64,000 bases of DNA from Bacteroidota bacterium (GCA_017303975.1 JAFLBG010000001.1:27988-91987); one strand, 5' to 3'. Shown: positions 18,219 to 27,779, counted from the stretch's first letter. Translations and numbers: made by a program. Notes: generated by a model not told the origin, from the letters alone.

Positions 18219-19755
18219 TTGATAATACTTCTTGTTCGGTAGGTTTTACTTTTACGCCATCAAATTTTATTTCTATATCATTTACATACGTAATGGTTAA
18301 TAATAAAAGTCCAGTAGCATCTTTAAACACCCATTCTCCATCTTTATTTCCCATTATATATTTACCTTCTTGCATCAACTTACCATTTGAATGATAATAT
18401 TTATGTTTACCATCTGCACTACCATCAATAAATTTACCTTCAAAACGTAATTTTCCATTTGTGTAAAAATGCTTCCATTCTCCATCTCTTTTATCTGCTT
18501 TATAAGCGCCTTCTTCCCTGTAATCACCCATTTCATATACCCAAGTTCCTTCTTTCAATCCATCTAAATATTCTCCTTTTGTTATTACTTTTCCGGAATC
18601 ACTATACTCAATCATATTTCCTTCCAACTTATCATTTACATAATTTTCTTCTCGTAATAAATTACCACTTTCGTAATACCATTTCCATAATCCTTGTGCT
18701 TTACCCTTTTTATCGTATTTACCTTTTTGCTCTACTTTTCCATTCGGATGATAAAATACCCACTCACCTACTCGTTTAGCATCCTTATACTCTCCCTGTG
18801 CCTTTATTTTGCCATTGGTATGGTATTCTTTCCATATTCCTTGTTGATTACCTTTTTCATCCATTATTCCTTCGGCAATAATAACACCATCAGAATATAT
18901 TTTAGAAGATACAATTAATCCGGAATCATTATAATCTCTATGCACTCCTTCCGGAACACCATCTTTATAACCTCCGGTAAATTTTAATTTGCCGGTTGGA
19001 TGATATTCCGTAAAAATGTCAACTTTTTTTAACTCTGGTGCGTCTTCTTGTAATTTTCCGTTGGTATATTTTTCTACTTTTAATAAACTTCCATTCAGCG
19101 CATAATCCTTAAAATACCCGTCCTTCTTATCGTTTAAATATCTTCCTTCATTTTTTAAATTTCCATTATCATAAAAATCTTTCCACACTCCTTGTTTTAA
19201 ACCATCTCTATCTTTTCTGTTTATTCTTTCTGATTTTCTGGTAAATCCTAATTTATATTCGGTAAGTGTAATAATATTTCCCAATGTATCGTATTCAAAA
19301 GCATTTCCATTCTCCTTGCCATCTACAAAAGGAATTTTATCTTTTATTTTTCCATTGGAATGATAATTAAAACTAAAATTTTGTTTAACGTCTTCTTTAA
19401 AATTTTCAATGGATAAAAGTTTGCCTGTTTTTGAATCGTATGTCTTTTTTTCGCCTGTTTTTTTTCCGTTTTCGTAGTAGTATTCGAGTGTTAAAATGCC
19501 GTCTTCATTGTAAAATTTCCATAAACTATCCAGCACAAAATTTTCCCTATTTCCTTCGGATTTAACTTTTCCATTCGGAAAATACGTTTTCCAATATCCA
19601 TCCGGTTTTCCTTGTCGTAGTGTACCTTCACTTGATTTCTTTCCATCTGCGTAATAATAAATTTTAAATTCGCTTGCACCAGTTTCGGTTTGTTGACCGT
19701 AAGAGCAAACAAAAGTAAGAAGAATTAATACGATGTTGAACAACCTTCTACACAT
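18187..19755 (-). CDS. Exported MORN-repeat protein (YwqK-like)
   Basis: 522 residues: signal peptide ([20 protein letters not shown]) then about 20 MORN-type repeats of around 23 residues, with pattern Y-x-[ND]-G-K-x-x-x-E-G-x-[YF]-x-x-x-x-x-x-G-x-W-x-x-[YF]. The repeats run to about residue 480. Such YwqK-like arrays are beta-hairpin ladders; in Bacteroidota they are common as exported proteins with no defined role. First gene of the cluster with the PAS kinase and LytTR regulator, so it could be a periplasmic or surface factor under the same control. Confidence 0.87.
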   Translation of the reverse strand: MCRRLFNIVLILLTFVCSYGQQTETGASEFKIYYYADGKKSSEGTLRQGKPDGYWKTYFPNGKVKSEGNRENFVLDSLWKFYNEDGILTLEYYYENGKKTGEKKTYDSKTGKLLSIENFKEDVKQNFSFNYHSNGKIKDKIPFVDGKENGNAFEYDTLGNIITLTEYKLGFTRKSERINRKDRDGLKQGVWKDFYDNGNLKNEGRYLNDKKDGYFKDYALNGSLLKVEKYTNGKLQEDAPELKKVDIFTEYHPTGKLKFTGGYKDGVPEGVHRDYNDSGLIVSSKIYSDGVIIAEGIMDEKGNQQGIWKEYHTNGKIKAQGEYKDAKRVGEWVFYHPNGKVEQKGKYDKKGKAQGLWKWYYESGNLLREENYVNDKLEGNMIEYSDSGKVITKGEYLDGLKEGTWVYEMGDYREEGAYKADKRDGEWKHFYTNGKLRFEGKFIDGSADGKHKYYHSNGKLMQEGKYIMGNKDGEWVFKDATGLLLLTITYVNDIEIKFDGVKVKPTEQEVLSSGTSAEKKSK

Positions 19756-20195
19756 ACTTATTAAACAACATTTATATTATATATTTTATTTAATTATTAT
19801 TTATGTATCTATTATTAGCTTGTTAATTAAGTTAGTTATTTTTTTACTGTTTTATTGTATTTATCAGATATTAAATACTATTAACAACTTATTAAATACT
19901 AATATTTTATAGACTATTGTAAATCTGCTAATTAGGTTGTTATAAACATTCTGTGTATAAACCTGAGTATGGATAAAAATGTACAGTTTTTAATTGTTAA
20001 TATCCGTCTTTTGTTGTTAATATTAGAATATTAAAAACTGGAAAGTAAAATTTGATTGTTAGTTGTTTTTCATAATGAAGATAATATGTGTATACATGCC
20101 AATAAGGTTATAAACAGATATTAACAATTAAAAAGGGTAATTAACAGATAGTTTTTAATAATTCTATTCTATTTTTACGATATAAAATTCAACAA
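19756..20195. other. Gene-free AT-rich region with DnaA-box-like sites (candidate oriC)
   Basis: 440 bp without a gene, the longest gap in the window, very AT-rich. One exact DnaA box, TGTGTATAA at 19952-19960 (complement of TTATACACA), and four single-mismatch sites: TTATAAACA at 19940-19948 and 20108-20116, TATGGATAA at 19968-19976 and TGTGTATAC at 20087-20095. Next to them are AT-only stretches with direct repeats (ATTAAATACTA twice near 19869-19901; CAGATATTAA twice). Genes on the left point left and those on the right point right, as expected at an origin. No dnaA is adjacent, which is usual for this phylum. An alternative is simply a long promoter region for rpiB. Confidence 0.4.
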
Positions 20196-20624
20196 ATGAA
20201 GCTAAGTATTGGTTCTGATCATGCAGGGTTTACTTTAAAAGAGGTAATTAAAACAAAACTGTCCAAAGAAAATTTCGTAATTAACGATTGTGGTACTTAT
20301 TCGTTAGATAGTGTTGATTATCCCGATTTTGCTCATAAAGTAGCTACAAGTGTTGTAAATAAAGAAGTTGAATTAGGTATTTTGGTTTGTGGTACCGGTA
20401 ATGGTGTTGCAATTGCGGCTAATAAACACAAAGGAATTAGAGCTGCATTATGTTGGAATAAAGAGATAGCAGCACTTGCAAAACAACATAACAACGCAAA
20501 TATTATTTCTTTACCGGCTAGATTTATTACGGATAATGAAGCCATTGAAATAATAAACACCTTTTTAAACGCCACATTTGAAGGAAATAGACATCAAAAG
20601 AGAATAGAAAAAATAGATTTATAA
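20196..20624 (+). CDS. rpiB: Ribose-5-phosphate isomerase B
   Basis: 142 residues. RpiB interconverts ribose 5-phosphate and ribulose 5-phosphate in the pentose phosphate pathway. Signatures: GSDHAGF (6-12), the active-site cysteine C65 in LVCGTGNGVAIAANK, and RAALCWNKEIAALAKQHNNANI. A LacAB_rpiB family member; length is normal. Starts immediately right of the candidate origin and runs into the M28 peptidase gene 3 bp later. Confidence 0.95.
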   Translation: MKLSIGSDHAGFTLKEVIKTKLSKENFVINDCGTYSLDSVDYPDFAHKVATSVVNKEVELGILVCGTGNGVAIAANKHKGIRAALCWNKEIAALAKQHNNANIISLPARFITDNEAIEIINTFLNATFEGNRHQKRIEKIDL

Positions 20625-20627
20625 AAA

Positions 20628-21587
20628 ATGATTCGTATTGTTTTTTTATTCTTTTTATTTTCTTCAATCGCAAGCGCAACTTCCATAGAACAACTAGTTG
20701 AAAGAATTAGCACAGACAGCTTAAAAAGTTATATTACCACACTTTCTTCAGATGCTATGGAGGGAAGAGAAACAGGCACCTTAGGTCAAAAGCAAGCCGC
20801 TGATTACATAGCTAAAAAATTTAGAAAAATCGGCTTAGAATCCTTTACAGATAATTACCTGCAACAGTATGATTATTCTGTTGATACAGCAAATAAAATA
20901 TATACAAATTTAACAGGCCATAATGTAATTGGATTTATACGAGGAAATTTACCAAACGCGAAAACACTTATTATATCTGCTCATTACGACCATTTAGGTA
21001 TAAAAGATTCTTTGGTTTACAATGGCGCAGATGACAATGCTTCTGGAGTAGCCGCGATTATAGAAATAGCTCGCATTTTTTCTGATGAAGCAAAATTAGG
21101 CAATAAGCCCGATAATACTATTTTATTTATTGCATTTAGTGGAGAAGAAAAAGGATTGTTGGGGTCTAATTATTATGTTAAAAATACTGTGATACCTTTA
21201 AATAAATGTATAGCGAATATAAATATTGATATGATTGGAAGGATTGATGCAAAACATGCCACCGATTCAAATTATGTATATGTAATAGGCTCTGAAAAAA
21301 TTAAGAAAAGTTTAAAGCGATTGATAATAAAACAAAATAGTTTGTACAACAACCTATCTCTCGATTTTTCATTTGACAGAAATGATGTAAACAGGTATTA
21401 CTACAGATCCGACCATTACAATTTTGCAAAAAATAAAATCCCAATTGCTTTTTATTTTAATGGAACTCATGAAGATTACCACAAACCTTCCGATGATGTT
21501 TCTAAAATAAAGTTTGAGTTATTAACTAATAGAGTAAAACACATTTATGGTGTAGTTTTTAAAATAGCACAATTAAAAAAGTTGTAA
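20628..21587 (+). CDS. Exported M28 family metallopeptidase
   Basis: 319 residues with a signal peptide (about 1-17). Two-zinc aminopeptidase ligands are visible: H119 and D121 in HYDHLG, D135/D136 in GADDNASG, the catalytic pair E173-E174 in FSGEEKG, D201 in NIDMIGR, and a terminal histidine in GTHEDYHKPSD (H281 or H285). A PA-type insert is lacking. Family members clip N-terminal residues from peptides in the periplasm or outside the cell. 3 bp behind rpiB. Confidence 0.92.
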   Translation: MIRIVFLFFLFSSIASATSIEQLVERISTDSLKSYITTLSSDAMEGRETGTLGQKQAADYIAKKFRKIGLESFTDNYLQQYDYSVDTANKIYTNLTGHNVIGFIRGNLPNAKTLIISAHYDHLGIKDSLVYNGADDNASGVAAIIEIARIFSDEAKLGNKPDNTILFIAFSGEEKGLLGSNYYVKNTVIPLNKCIANINIDMIGRIDAKHATDSNYVYVIGSEKIKKSLKRLIIKQNSLYNNLSLDFSFDRNDVNRYYYRSDHYNFAKNKIPIAFYFNGTHEDYHKPSDDVSKIKFELLTNRVKHIYGVVFKIAQLKKL

Positions 21588-21645
21588 GTATATTTTTAAC
21601 ATTAATGTGTATTTTTAAGTAAATGTTTTTGATAAAATAAAGTTT

Positions 21646-23025
21646 ATGCCAACACAGTTTGATGAATTTATTGAATCTTCCGAAGTAAAATCGTTTGATA
21701 GAGAACACAGACGAAAATTGTTATTTAATATTCATCAATACGATAAAAAGGTTGAAGAAGGAAAACATCAGTTTTCTAATTTAGAATTGGCAAAAACAAG
21801 AGCTTCGGCATTAAAGACAAAAGTAATTGAGAATCTTGATAAATATTTAATAGAATTCGAGTCTAATTTTATTAAGCGAGGAGGAAAGGTTATTTGGGCG
21901 CAAGATGCAGAAGAAGCTATGAAAGAGATTGTGCAAATAATGAAAAAGCACAATACAAAAACTGTTGTTAAGTCGAAGTCGATGACAACAGAAGAAATTC
22001 ATTTTAACGAAGCTGCTGCTAAAGAAGGCATAGAAAGCCTTGAGACGGATTTAGGAGAATACATTGTACAATTACGCAACGAACCACCTTATCACATTGT
22101 TACACCCGCCATGCATCTTTCTAAGGAGGATGTAGCAAAAACATTTAACGAGAAGCAGGGAACACCAATAGATTGGACACCTCCTGAAATTGTAGCGCAT
22201 GTTAGAAAATTATTGCGCGAAAAATATACAAAAGCAGAGGTTGGTGTAAGCGGTGGTAATTTTTTAATTGCGGATGTTGGTGCTGTTGCGGTAACCGAAA
22301 ACGAAGGAAACGCAATGCTTTCGATGGCATACCCAAAAGTACACATTGCTATTGTTGGTATCGAAAAAATAATTCCATCACTTACCGATTTAGATTTATT
22401 TTGGCCACTATTATCTACTTATGGAACCGGTCAGAAAGTTACAGTGTACAATTCTATATTAGCCGGACCAAAACAAGAAGGAGAAACCGATGGACCTCAA
22501 GAAATGTATGTGGTGTTGCTTGATAATGGAAGAACAAATTTATTAGCAGAACCGGAACAACGCAGAGCGCTTAATTGTATTCGTTGTGGAGCTTGTTTAA
22601 ACGGATGTCCTATTTATAAGAGCGTTGGGGGCCATTCTTATGCTTCAACATACAGTGGACCCATTGGTTCGGTTATAACGCCTCACTATAAAGGAATGCA
22701 AGAGTTTAAGCATTTAAGTTATGCGTCATCGTTATGTGGAAAATGTACAGAAGTCTGTCCCGTAAAAATTGATTTACATAAGCTGCTATTGTTTAATCGT
22801 AGAGACTCCGTTAAAAATGGCTTTTCGACCAAAGTAGAAAACGGTACTTGGTATTTTTGGAAGAAAGCCATGTTAAAGCGAAGTACCATGGAAAAAGGTG
22901 GAGCCAAAGTCAAAAATTTTATGCTCCGTCAATTCTTTAAAAAACAATGGGGTGATAGACGGGAATTGCCTGTTGTTGCGGCAAAATCATTCAATCAATT
23001 GTGGAAAGAAAGAAATAGAATTTAA
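21646..23025 (+). CDS. lutB: Iron-sulfur protein LutB-like (lactate oxidation)
   Basis: 459 residues. N-terminal LUD domain (about 70-300), then a ferredoxin-type part with C311, C314, C317, C321 and C364, C367, C371, two 4Fe-4S motifs (CIRCGACLNGCP and CGKCTEVCP). The order matches LutB of the LutABC L-lactate oxidation complex. The LutA and LutC genes are not adjacent, which is common in Bacteroidota. The 3' end overlaps the converging T9SS gene by 4 bp. Confidence 0.88.
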   Translation: MPTQFDEFIESSEVKSFDREHRRKLLFNIHQYDKKVEEGKHQFSNLELAKTRASALKTKVIENLDKYLIEFESNFIKRGGKVIWAQDAEEAMKEIVQIMKKHNTKTVVKSKSMTTEEIHFNEAAAKEGIESLETDLGEYIVQLRNEPPYHIVTPAMHLSKEDVAKTFNEKQGTPIDWTPPEIVAHVRKLLREKYTKAEVGVSGGNFLIADVGAVAVTENEGNAMLSMAYPKVHIAIVGIEKIIPSLTDLDLFWPLLSTYGTGQKVTVYNSILAGPKQEGETDGPQEMYVVLLDNGRTNLLAEPEQRRALNCIRCGACLNGCPIYKSVGGHSYASTYSGPIGSVITPHYKGMQEFKHLSYASSLCGKCTEVCPVKIDLHKLLLFNRRDSVKNGFSTKVENGTWYFWKKAMLKRSTMEKGGAKVKNFMLRQFFKKQWGDRRELPVVAAKSFNQLWKERNRI

Positions 23026-24203
23026 GGAATAATAATTTTTTTACTTTGCTTTATTCCCGCATCATCTACAGACACAAAGTAAACACCGGAAGTTAGTTTT
23101 CTAAGGTCTAATTTTATTTTTCCATCCAAAAAATTTTCCATATTCTTTGGAACACTAATTTTTTGACCCATTGCATTGGCAACAAAAATATCCGGCATTG
23201 TTTGCGGTAACTCTATAAAATTAACAATGGCATAGTTTAAATCCATGTTGTGGTAAATATAAATGTCGTCATCTGTTTTTACTCGCACAGATCTTACGTC
23301 AGAGTATTTGAATTTACCATCAAAATCGACTTGTTTAAGTCGGTAATAAAATCTGCCTGCATACAATTCTTTGTCAGTAAAATAGTAATTAACAATTGTA
23401 TTGCTATTTCCACTGCCCTTTATTCTACCTACTTCTACAAAAGTTTTAGCGTCAAGCGAACGTTCAACAACAAAATATTCGTTATTTATTTCAGTGGCAG
23501 TAGTCCAATACAAATCCACTTCATTTTTTCGTTTAGAAAAAAGTTCGAAAGAGGTTAGCTCTACCGGAAGACCATAGTTGATAACACAAAATTCACCACA
23601 AGCAGGAGGGAGTCCATACGTTGAGCTTACTGTTATATGGTCAACTTGTGCTGTAGCTGCTACCCCGGCTGCCGCATCTCTATTGGCAGAAAACGCTAAT
23701 CCAAAAAAAGCAGACATTACATCAGCCCTTCCAACACAGGTTTGTCCGGCATCTAAGGCATAGGTTCTAATGGCGTCTGCTGCTGGCCAGTTAGTATTAT
23801 TAGCATAATCGCACCCGGTTTGAATAGCACCATTTATCACCCACCTTACTCTGTAATCATCAATATTTGTGTTGGGATTACTTCGTTCTACAGAGAATGT
23901 TATTACTCCTGGTGCACAATCAGATGTCATCGATATTCCAAAATTTCTTGCAATTAAATAATCGGTATAACTTCCGTTTGCGGCTAAATCAGTTGTGTTT
24001 GTGGAATACGAATCGTCAGATGCTGTAATATTTCCTTTGTTGCTCCAAGTAGAGGTTGAGCCGGCAATGGCAACAGTTTCAGTAGAAGCCGGACTATGAG
24101 GTCCGGAAACACCAGCTGTACAACCAAACAATGCCTTAAGTTGAGAAAAACAAAACGAGCAACTTAATAATATAAAAACAACTAAAAGCGAAAAACGTTT
24201 CAT
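23022..24203 (-). CDS. T9SS type A sorting-domain secreted protein
   Basis: Called from ATG 24203 (signal peptide MKRFSLLVVFILLSCSFCFSQ); the frame continues 16 codons upstream but that extension is not signal-like. About 393 residues. The N-terminal half is unassigned and Ser/Thr-rich. A FN3/immunoglobulin-like stretch around 215-300 begins PVELTSFELFSKRKNEVDLYW, a spacer common in Bacteroidota secreted proteins. The C-terminal ~75 residues, ending LTSGVYFVSVDDAGIKQSKK, are a type A T9SS sorting domain, so the protein is exported by the type IX system and attached or released at the surface. Confidence 0.85.
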   Translation of the reverse strand: MKRFSLLVVFILLSCSFCFSQLKALFGCTAGVSGPHSPASTETVAIAGSTSTWSNKGNITASDDSYSTNTTDLAANGSYTDYLIARNFGISMTSDCAPGVITFSVERSNPNTNIDDYRVRWVINGAIQTGCDYANNTNWPAADAIRTYALDAGQTCVGRADVMSAFFGLAFSANRDAAAGVAATAQVDHITVSSTYGLPPACGEFCVINYGLPVELTSFELFSKRKNEVDLYWTTATEINNEYFVVERSLDAKTFVEVGRIKGSGNSNTIVNYYFTDKELYAGRFYYRLKQVDFDGKFKYSDVRSVRVKTDDDIYIYHNMDLNYAIVNFIELPQTMPDIFVANAMGQKISVPKNMENFLDGKIKLDLRKLTSGVYFVSVDDAGIKQSKKIIIP

Positions 24204-24227
24204 GACTAATGCAGGATAATTGTATGA

Positions 24228-24235
24228 CAAATATA
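24228..24235 (-). promoter_or_regulatory. -7 element for the T9SS protein gene
   Basis: Minus-strand TATATTTG (TAnnTTTG) 24 bp before the start at 24203. No convincing -33 element. It is divergent from the element at 24294. Confidence 0.4.
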
Positions 24236-24293
24236 TCAATTTTGGCGACAAGTGACCAGAGAACAGGTTAAAACGTAATTTGCATAAAATTAA

Positions 24294-24301
24294 TACCTTT
24301 G
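24294..24301 (+). promoter_or_regulatory. -7 element for purF
   Basis: TACCTTTG, the same octamer as at queA and der, ends 10 bp before the purF ATG. If the start of transcription lies the usual few bases downstream, the mRNA leader would be very short, close to leaderless. Confidence 0.45.
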
Positions 24302-24311
24302 TAGTTCATAT

Positions 24312-26213
24312 ATGAGCGATAGCATAAAACACGAATGCGGAATAGTTCTTATTAGGCTATTAAAACCTTTACAATATTACTGCGACAAATACGGAACACC
24401 CTTGTATGCCCACAACAAGTTGTATTTGCTTATGCAAAAGCAACACAACAGAGGCCAAGACGGAGCCGGTGTTGCATCTATTAAGTTTGATTTACCCCCA
24501 GGGATGCAGTATGTAGATAGGTTTCGCTCTAATACCAGTTCTGCTATATCAGAAATTTTTTCATCTATCAACGAAAAATTTGAAGAGGCAAAAGAAAACA
24601 ACGCAAGCGATTTTACAAACGCTGCATGGCTAAAAACAAATGTTCCTTTTTCGGGTGAACTTTTTCTTGGTCACTTGCGCTACGGAACATATGGTGGAAA
24701 CAGTATTGAAAGTTGCCACCCGTTTTTACGACAAAATAATTGGAGAACCAGAAATTTAGTTGTTGCCGGAAATTTTAATTTAACCAACGTAGATGAGCTT
24801 TTCCAGCAGTTAATAGATTTGGGTCAGCACCCACGCGAAAAGGCAGATACCATTACTGTAATGGAAAAAATTGGTCATTTTCTAGACGAAGAAAATGATA
24901 GACTTTACAACGAGTTTAAAGACAAGGGTTATTCACAAGAAAAAATATCATCGTTAATTGCCGATACAATTAATGTTGAAACTATTTTGAAGAATGCTAG
25001 TAAAAAATGGGATGGTGGATATGCTATGGTTGGTTTAATTGGACATGGCGATGCATTTGTGTTTAGAGATCCGAACGGAATACGGCCTACGTTTTATTAC
25101 CAAGACGAAGAAGTTGTAGTTGTTGCTTCCGAAAGACCTGCCATACAAACTGTTTTTAATGTGCCTATTGGAAGTGTTAAAGAGTTAACTCCCGGTTGCG
25201 CATTAATTATTAAGAAGAATGGCGATACAGCAGAAAAACAAATTATATCGCAAAAGGAAAAAAAATCTTGTTCGTTCGAACGTATTTATTTTTCAAGAGG
25301 AAACGACAAAGATATTTATACAGAAAGAAAAAAATTGGGTTACAACCTAACAGATAAAGTGCTTCGTGCTGTTGATGGGGACATAAAAAACACCGTTTTT
25401 TCCTATATACCAAACACCGCAGAAGTTGCTTTTCTTGGGCTAGTAGAGGGTGTTCAAAATCATTTAGATAAGCAAAACGCAGAAAAAATTGCAGCACTTA
25501 GTATAAACAATACACTAAGCGGAATTCAAGAGTTGTTATCTATAAAACCAAGAGTAGAAAAAATTGCCATTAAGGATGTAAAGCTTAGAACCTTTATTAC
25601 ACAAGATAATAAGCGCGATGACATGGTAGCGCACGTGTACGATACCACCTATGGATTGGTTAGAAATCATATTGATAATTTGGTTGTTTTGGACGATAGC
25701 ATTGTGCGTGGAACTACCCTTAAACAAAGCATCATCAGAATTTTAGACAGGTTGCATCCAAAGAAAATAGTAATCGTTTCTTCCGCTCCTCAAATCCGTT
25801 ATCCGGATTGTTATGGTATCGATATGGCCAGACTGGGCGACTTTATAGCTTTTCAAGCTGTTATAACATTGGTAAAAAAATCGGGTAAAGAAAATTTCTT
25901 ACAAGAAGTGTATGCTTTTGCAAAACAGCAACAGCATTTGCCCAAAGAAGAAATTATAAATCCCATTCAAAAGATATACGATTTGTTTTCGTACGAAGAA
26001 GTAGGAAAGCAAATAGCAGAATTATTAAAACCTGTTGATTTAAAAGCAGAATTAGAAATTTGTTACCAAACCGTAGATGGTTTGCACGCTGCGTGCCCTA
26101 ATCATACCGGAGATTGGTATTTTACCGGCAACTACCCTACTCCCGGAGGAAACAGGGTTGCCAACCTTTCGTTTATTTACTACATGGAAGGCAATAAAGC
26201 ACGCGCCTACTAA
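24312..26213 (+). CDS. purF: Amidophosphoribosyltransferase family protein
   Basis: 633 residues, Bacteroidota-type PurF: it makes phosphoribosylamine from PRPP and glutamine in the first committed purine step. The N-terminal nucleophile (Ntn) glutaminase has C9 in HECGIVLIRL after processing, NRGQDGAG and GHLRYGTYG. The phosphoribosyltransferase part has the PRPP loop VVLDDSIVRGTT (about 457-468). Compared with typical PurF of about 470-500 residues the protein is longer, with insertions between the domains; this long form is usual for the phylum and may have a distinct role. It ends directly against the converging PRPP-synthetase-like gene. Confidence 0.87.
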   Translation: MSDSIKHECGIVLIRLLKPLQYYCDKYGTPLYAHNKLYLLMQKQHNRGQDGAGVASIKFDLPPGMQYVDRFRSNTSSAISEIFSSINEKFEEAKENNASDFTNAAWLKTNVPFSGELFLGHLRYGTYGGNSIESCHPFLRQNNWRTRNLVVAGNFNLTNVDELFQQLIDLGQHPREKADTITVMEKIGHFLDEENDRLYNEFKDKGYSQEKISSLIADTINVETILKNASKKWDGGYAMVGLIGHGDAFVFRDPNGIRPTFYYQDEEVVVVASERPAIQTVFNVPIGSVKELTPGCALIIKKNGDTAEKQIISQKEKKSCSFERIYFSRGNDKDIYTERKKLGYNLTDKVLRAVDGDIKNTVFSYIPNTAEVAFLGLVEGVQNHLDKQNAEKIAALSINNTLSGIQELLSIKPRVEKIAIKDVKLRTFITQDNKRDDMVAHVYDTTYGLVRNHIDNLVVLDDSIVRGTTLKQSIIRILDRLHPKKIVIVSSAPQIRYPDCYGIDMARLGDFIAFQAVITLVKKSGKENFLQEVYAFAKQQQHLPKEEIINPIQKIYDLFSYEEVGKQIAELLKPVDLKAELEICYQTVDGLHAACPNHTGDWYFTGNYPTPGGNRVANLSFIYYMEGNKARAY

Positions 26214-27125
26214 TTAGCAATTTTCCGCAATAAGTTTATCAATACTTTTTACTACAAGAAAAGAATCTTTACTACTAAGGGCGTTAATGTGTGTGTCAGT
26301 ACAACCTATTTTCTCAAATAGATTCGTTGCTTTTATTTTTTCGAGTGCATTGTTTGAAAAAAGCCCGTGCGTTGTAATTGCTATAATTTTATTTGCACCG
26401 GCTTGCTTATAAGCCCTTGCTGCATTAATTAAAGAGCCTCCGGTTCTAATCATGTCATCATAAATTACAACTGTTTTGTTATTTACATCAGCATTTATTG
26501 AAAGCACCTCTGTCTCTGTTCCACTGATTCTTTTTTTACTTATAAAACCAATATCTACGCTCATATCAGTAGCTAGCGATTCTACCCACTTTGCTCTACC
26601 TGCATCTGTACTGGCAAGTACAAAATCTGTTCCGGCAAGTTCTTTGCAAAGTTCTATTATTAAGGGTTTGCAGTAAACATGAATGGGCTTAACTGTAGTT
26701 TCAAAATAATGCGGTAGTCCTTCGGTGTGTAAATCGAACAATATTATTTTGTTACCGTTGTTGCAGGCAGGAATAGAAGAAAGTAGCAGCGCTCTTGTTT
26801 TAGCTGTTACTACTTCTCCATACTTTATCGCTCTTTCCATGGTAGAATAGCCAAAGTAGGGAATAACAATAGTAAGTTCTGAACACCCATTTTGCGCTAG
26901 AGTACAGGCTAGGTCGTACAGTTCTAGTGTATCATTCTCGTTTATAGTGCCCCCAATTAAGACAACATTTCTTTTTTCTACAGGAGTTATTATTCTTTGG
27001 TAACGCTCTCCATCAGGAAACAAAGTTGTTTCAACCGTTCCGCAATCTGCTTTTGTTGATGCAACCAATTGGTCTCGTAAATAAGAGTAGTTTTTTGTAG
27101 AGAAAAATAGTTTGTTCATCAACAC
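26214..27125 (-). CDS. Ribose-phosphate pyrophosphokinase-like (PRPP synthetase family)
   Basis: 303 residues with the two-domain phosphoribosyltransferase fold of PRPP synthetases: FPDGERYQRI (normally F-[SP]-D-G-E), the IPYFGYSTMERAI stretch and the PRPP loop VVIYDDMIRTGGS. It differs from housekeeping Prs: the flexible loop reads GEVVTAKT instead of the usual REPITAKL and the ligand motif DLHTEGLPHYF replaces DLHAGQIQGFF. So it is probably a specialised paralogue, comparable to Prs proteins coupled to NAD salvage genes. It follows the Nudix regulator by 6 bp on the same strand, likely one transcript. Confidence 0.8.
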   Translation of the reverse strand: MLMNKLFFSTKNYSYLRDQLVASTKADCGTVETTLFPDGERYQRIITPVEKRNVVLIGGTINENDTLELYDLACTLAQNGCSELTIVIPYFGYSTMERAIKYGEVVTAKTRALLLSSIPACNNGNKIILFDLHTEGLPHYFETTVKPIHVYCKPLIIELCKELAGTDFVLASTDAGRAKWVESLATDMSVDIGFISKKRISGTETEVLSINADVNNKTVVIYDDMIRTGGSLINAARAYKQAGANKIIAITTHGLFSNNALEKIKATNLFEKIGCTDTHINALSSKDSFLVVKSIDKLIAENC

Positions 27126-27131
27126 AAGTTA

Positions 27132-27779
27132 TTAAATGGTTTTTTCTAATGCTTTCGGAGCTATTTTATAGTATTGTGCAGCACGATGGTTTACGTTTCT
27201 TTGTAGTTCTTTTAGCGGCTCTACAATTTTCTGGGAAATAATTTTTTTTCTGAAATTTCTTTTGTCGAATGTTTTATTGGATAGCACCTCTACCATATTT
27301 TGCATTTGAGAAATGGTAAACCGCTTGGGCAATATAGCTGCTAAAAACAAAACACTATTTACGCGTGTTTTAATTTTATCATAAGAATCTTTAATAATTA
27401 TTTTGTGGTCAAAACCGAGCGTTGGAAGGTTTTTCAACGAGAACCATTTTTTATTTTCTGTGGAGATAGGTTCTATCTCCGGAATAATACATACGTAAGA
27501 AATAGAAACACTTCGCTCTTTTGGATTTCTTTTAACGCCTGCATAGGCAGCGAGTTGCGTTATATAAAAATTTTTTGCGCCTGTTTTTTCTTTTACTTCT
27601 TTTGATATTGTTTCTGTAGCGTCTTCTTTTAGTTTAAGAGGTGTTCCGATAATTGTCCAAAAATCTTTCGCTTCTTTTTTATTTAACAACACATAAAAAT
27701 TGTTTTTATGATAAGTTAAGACAACACAATCAATAGTTACAAGTGCTCGTTCTTGTTTGTATGTATACTTTTTTGCCAT
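27132..27779 (-). CDS. Nudix-like transcriptional regulator (NrtR type)
   Basis: 215 residues in two parts: a Nudix-like domain (about 1-145) and a winged-helix part (about 150-215, with ILPKRFTISQMQNMVEVL and KRNFRKKIISQKIVEPLKEL), as in NrtR regulators. The Nudix box is decayed: the expected REUxEE is KEVKEKTG, so catalysis is probably lost, while effector binding of an ADP-ribose or sugar-nucleotide type may remain. It lies 6 bp upstream of the PRPP-synthetase-like gene and is expected to control it. NrtR members regulate NAD or pentose metabolism. Confidence 0.82.
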   Translation of the reverse strand: MAKKYTYKQERALVTIDCVVLTYHKNNFYVLLNKKEAKDFWTIIGTPLKLKEDATETISKEVKEKTGAKNFYITQLAAYAGVKRNPKERSVSISYVCIIPEIEPISTENKKWFSLKNLPTLGFDHKIIIKDSYDKIKTRVNSVLFLAAILPKRFTISQMQNMVEVLSNKTFDKRNFRKKIISQKIVEPLKELQRNVNHRAAQYYKIAPKALEKTI

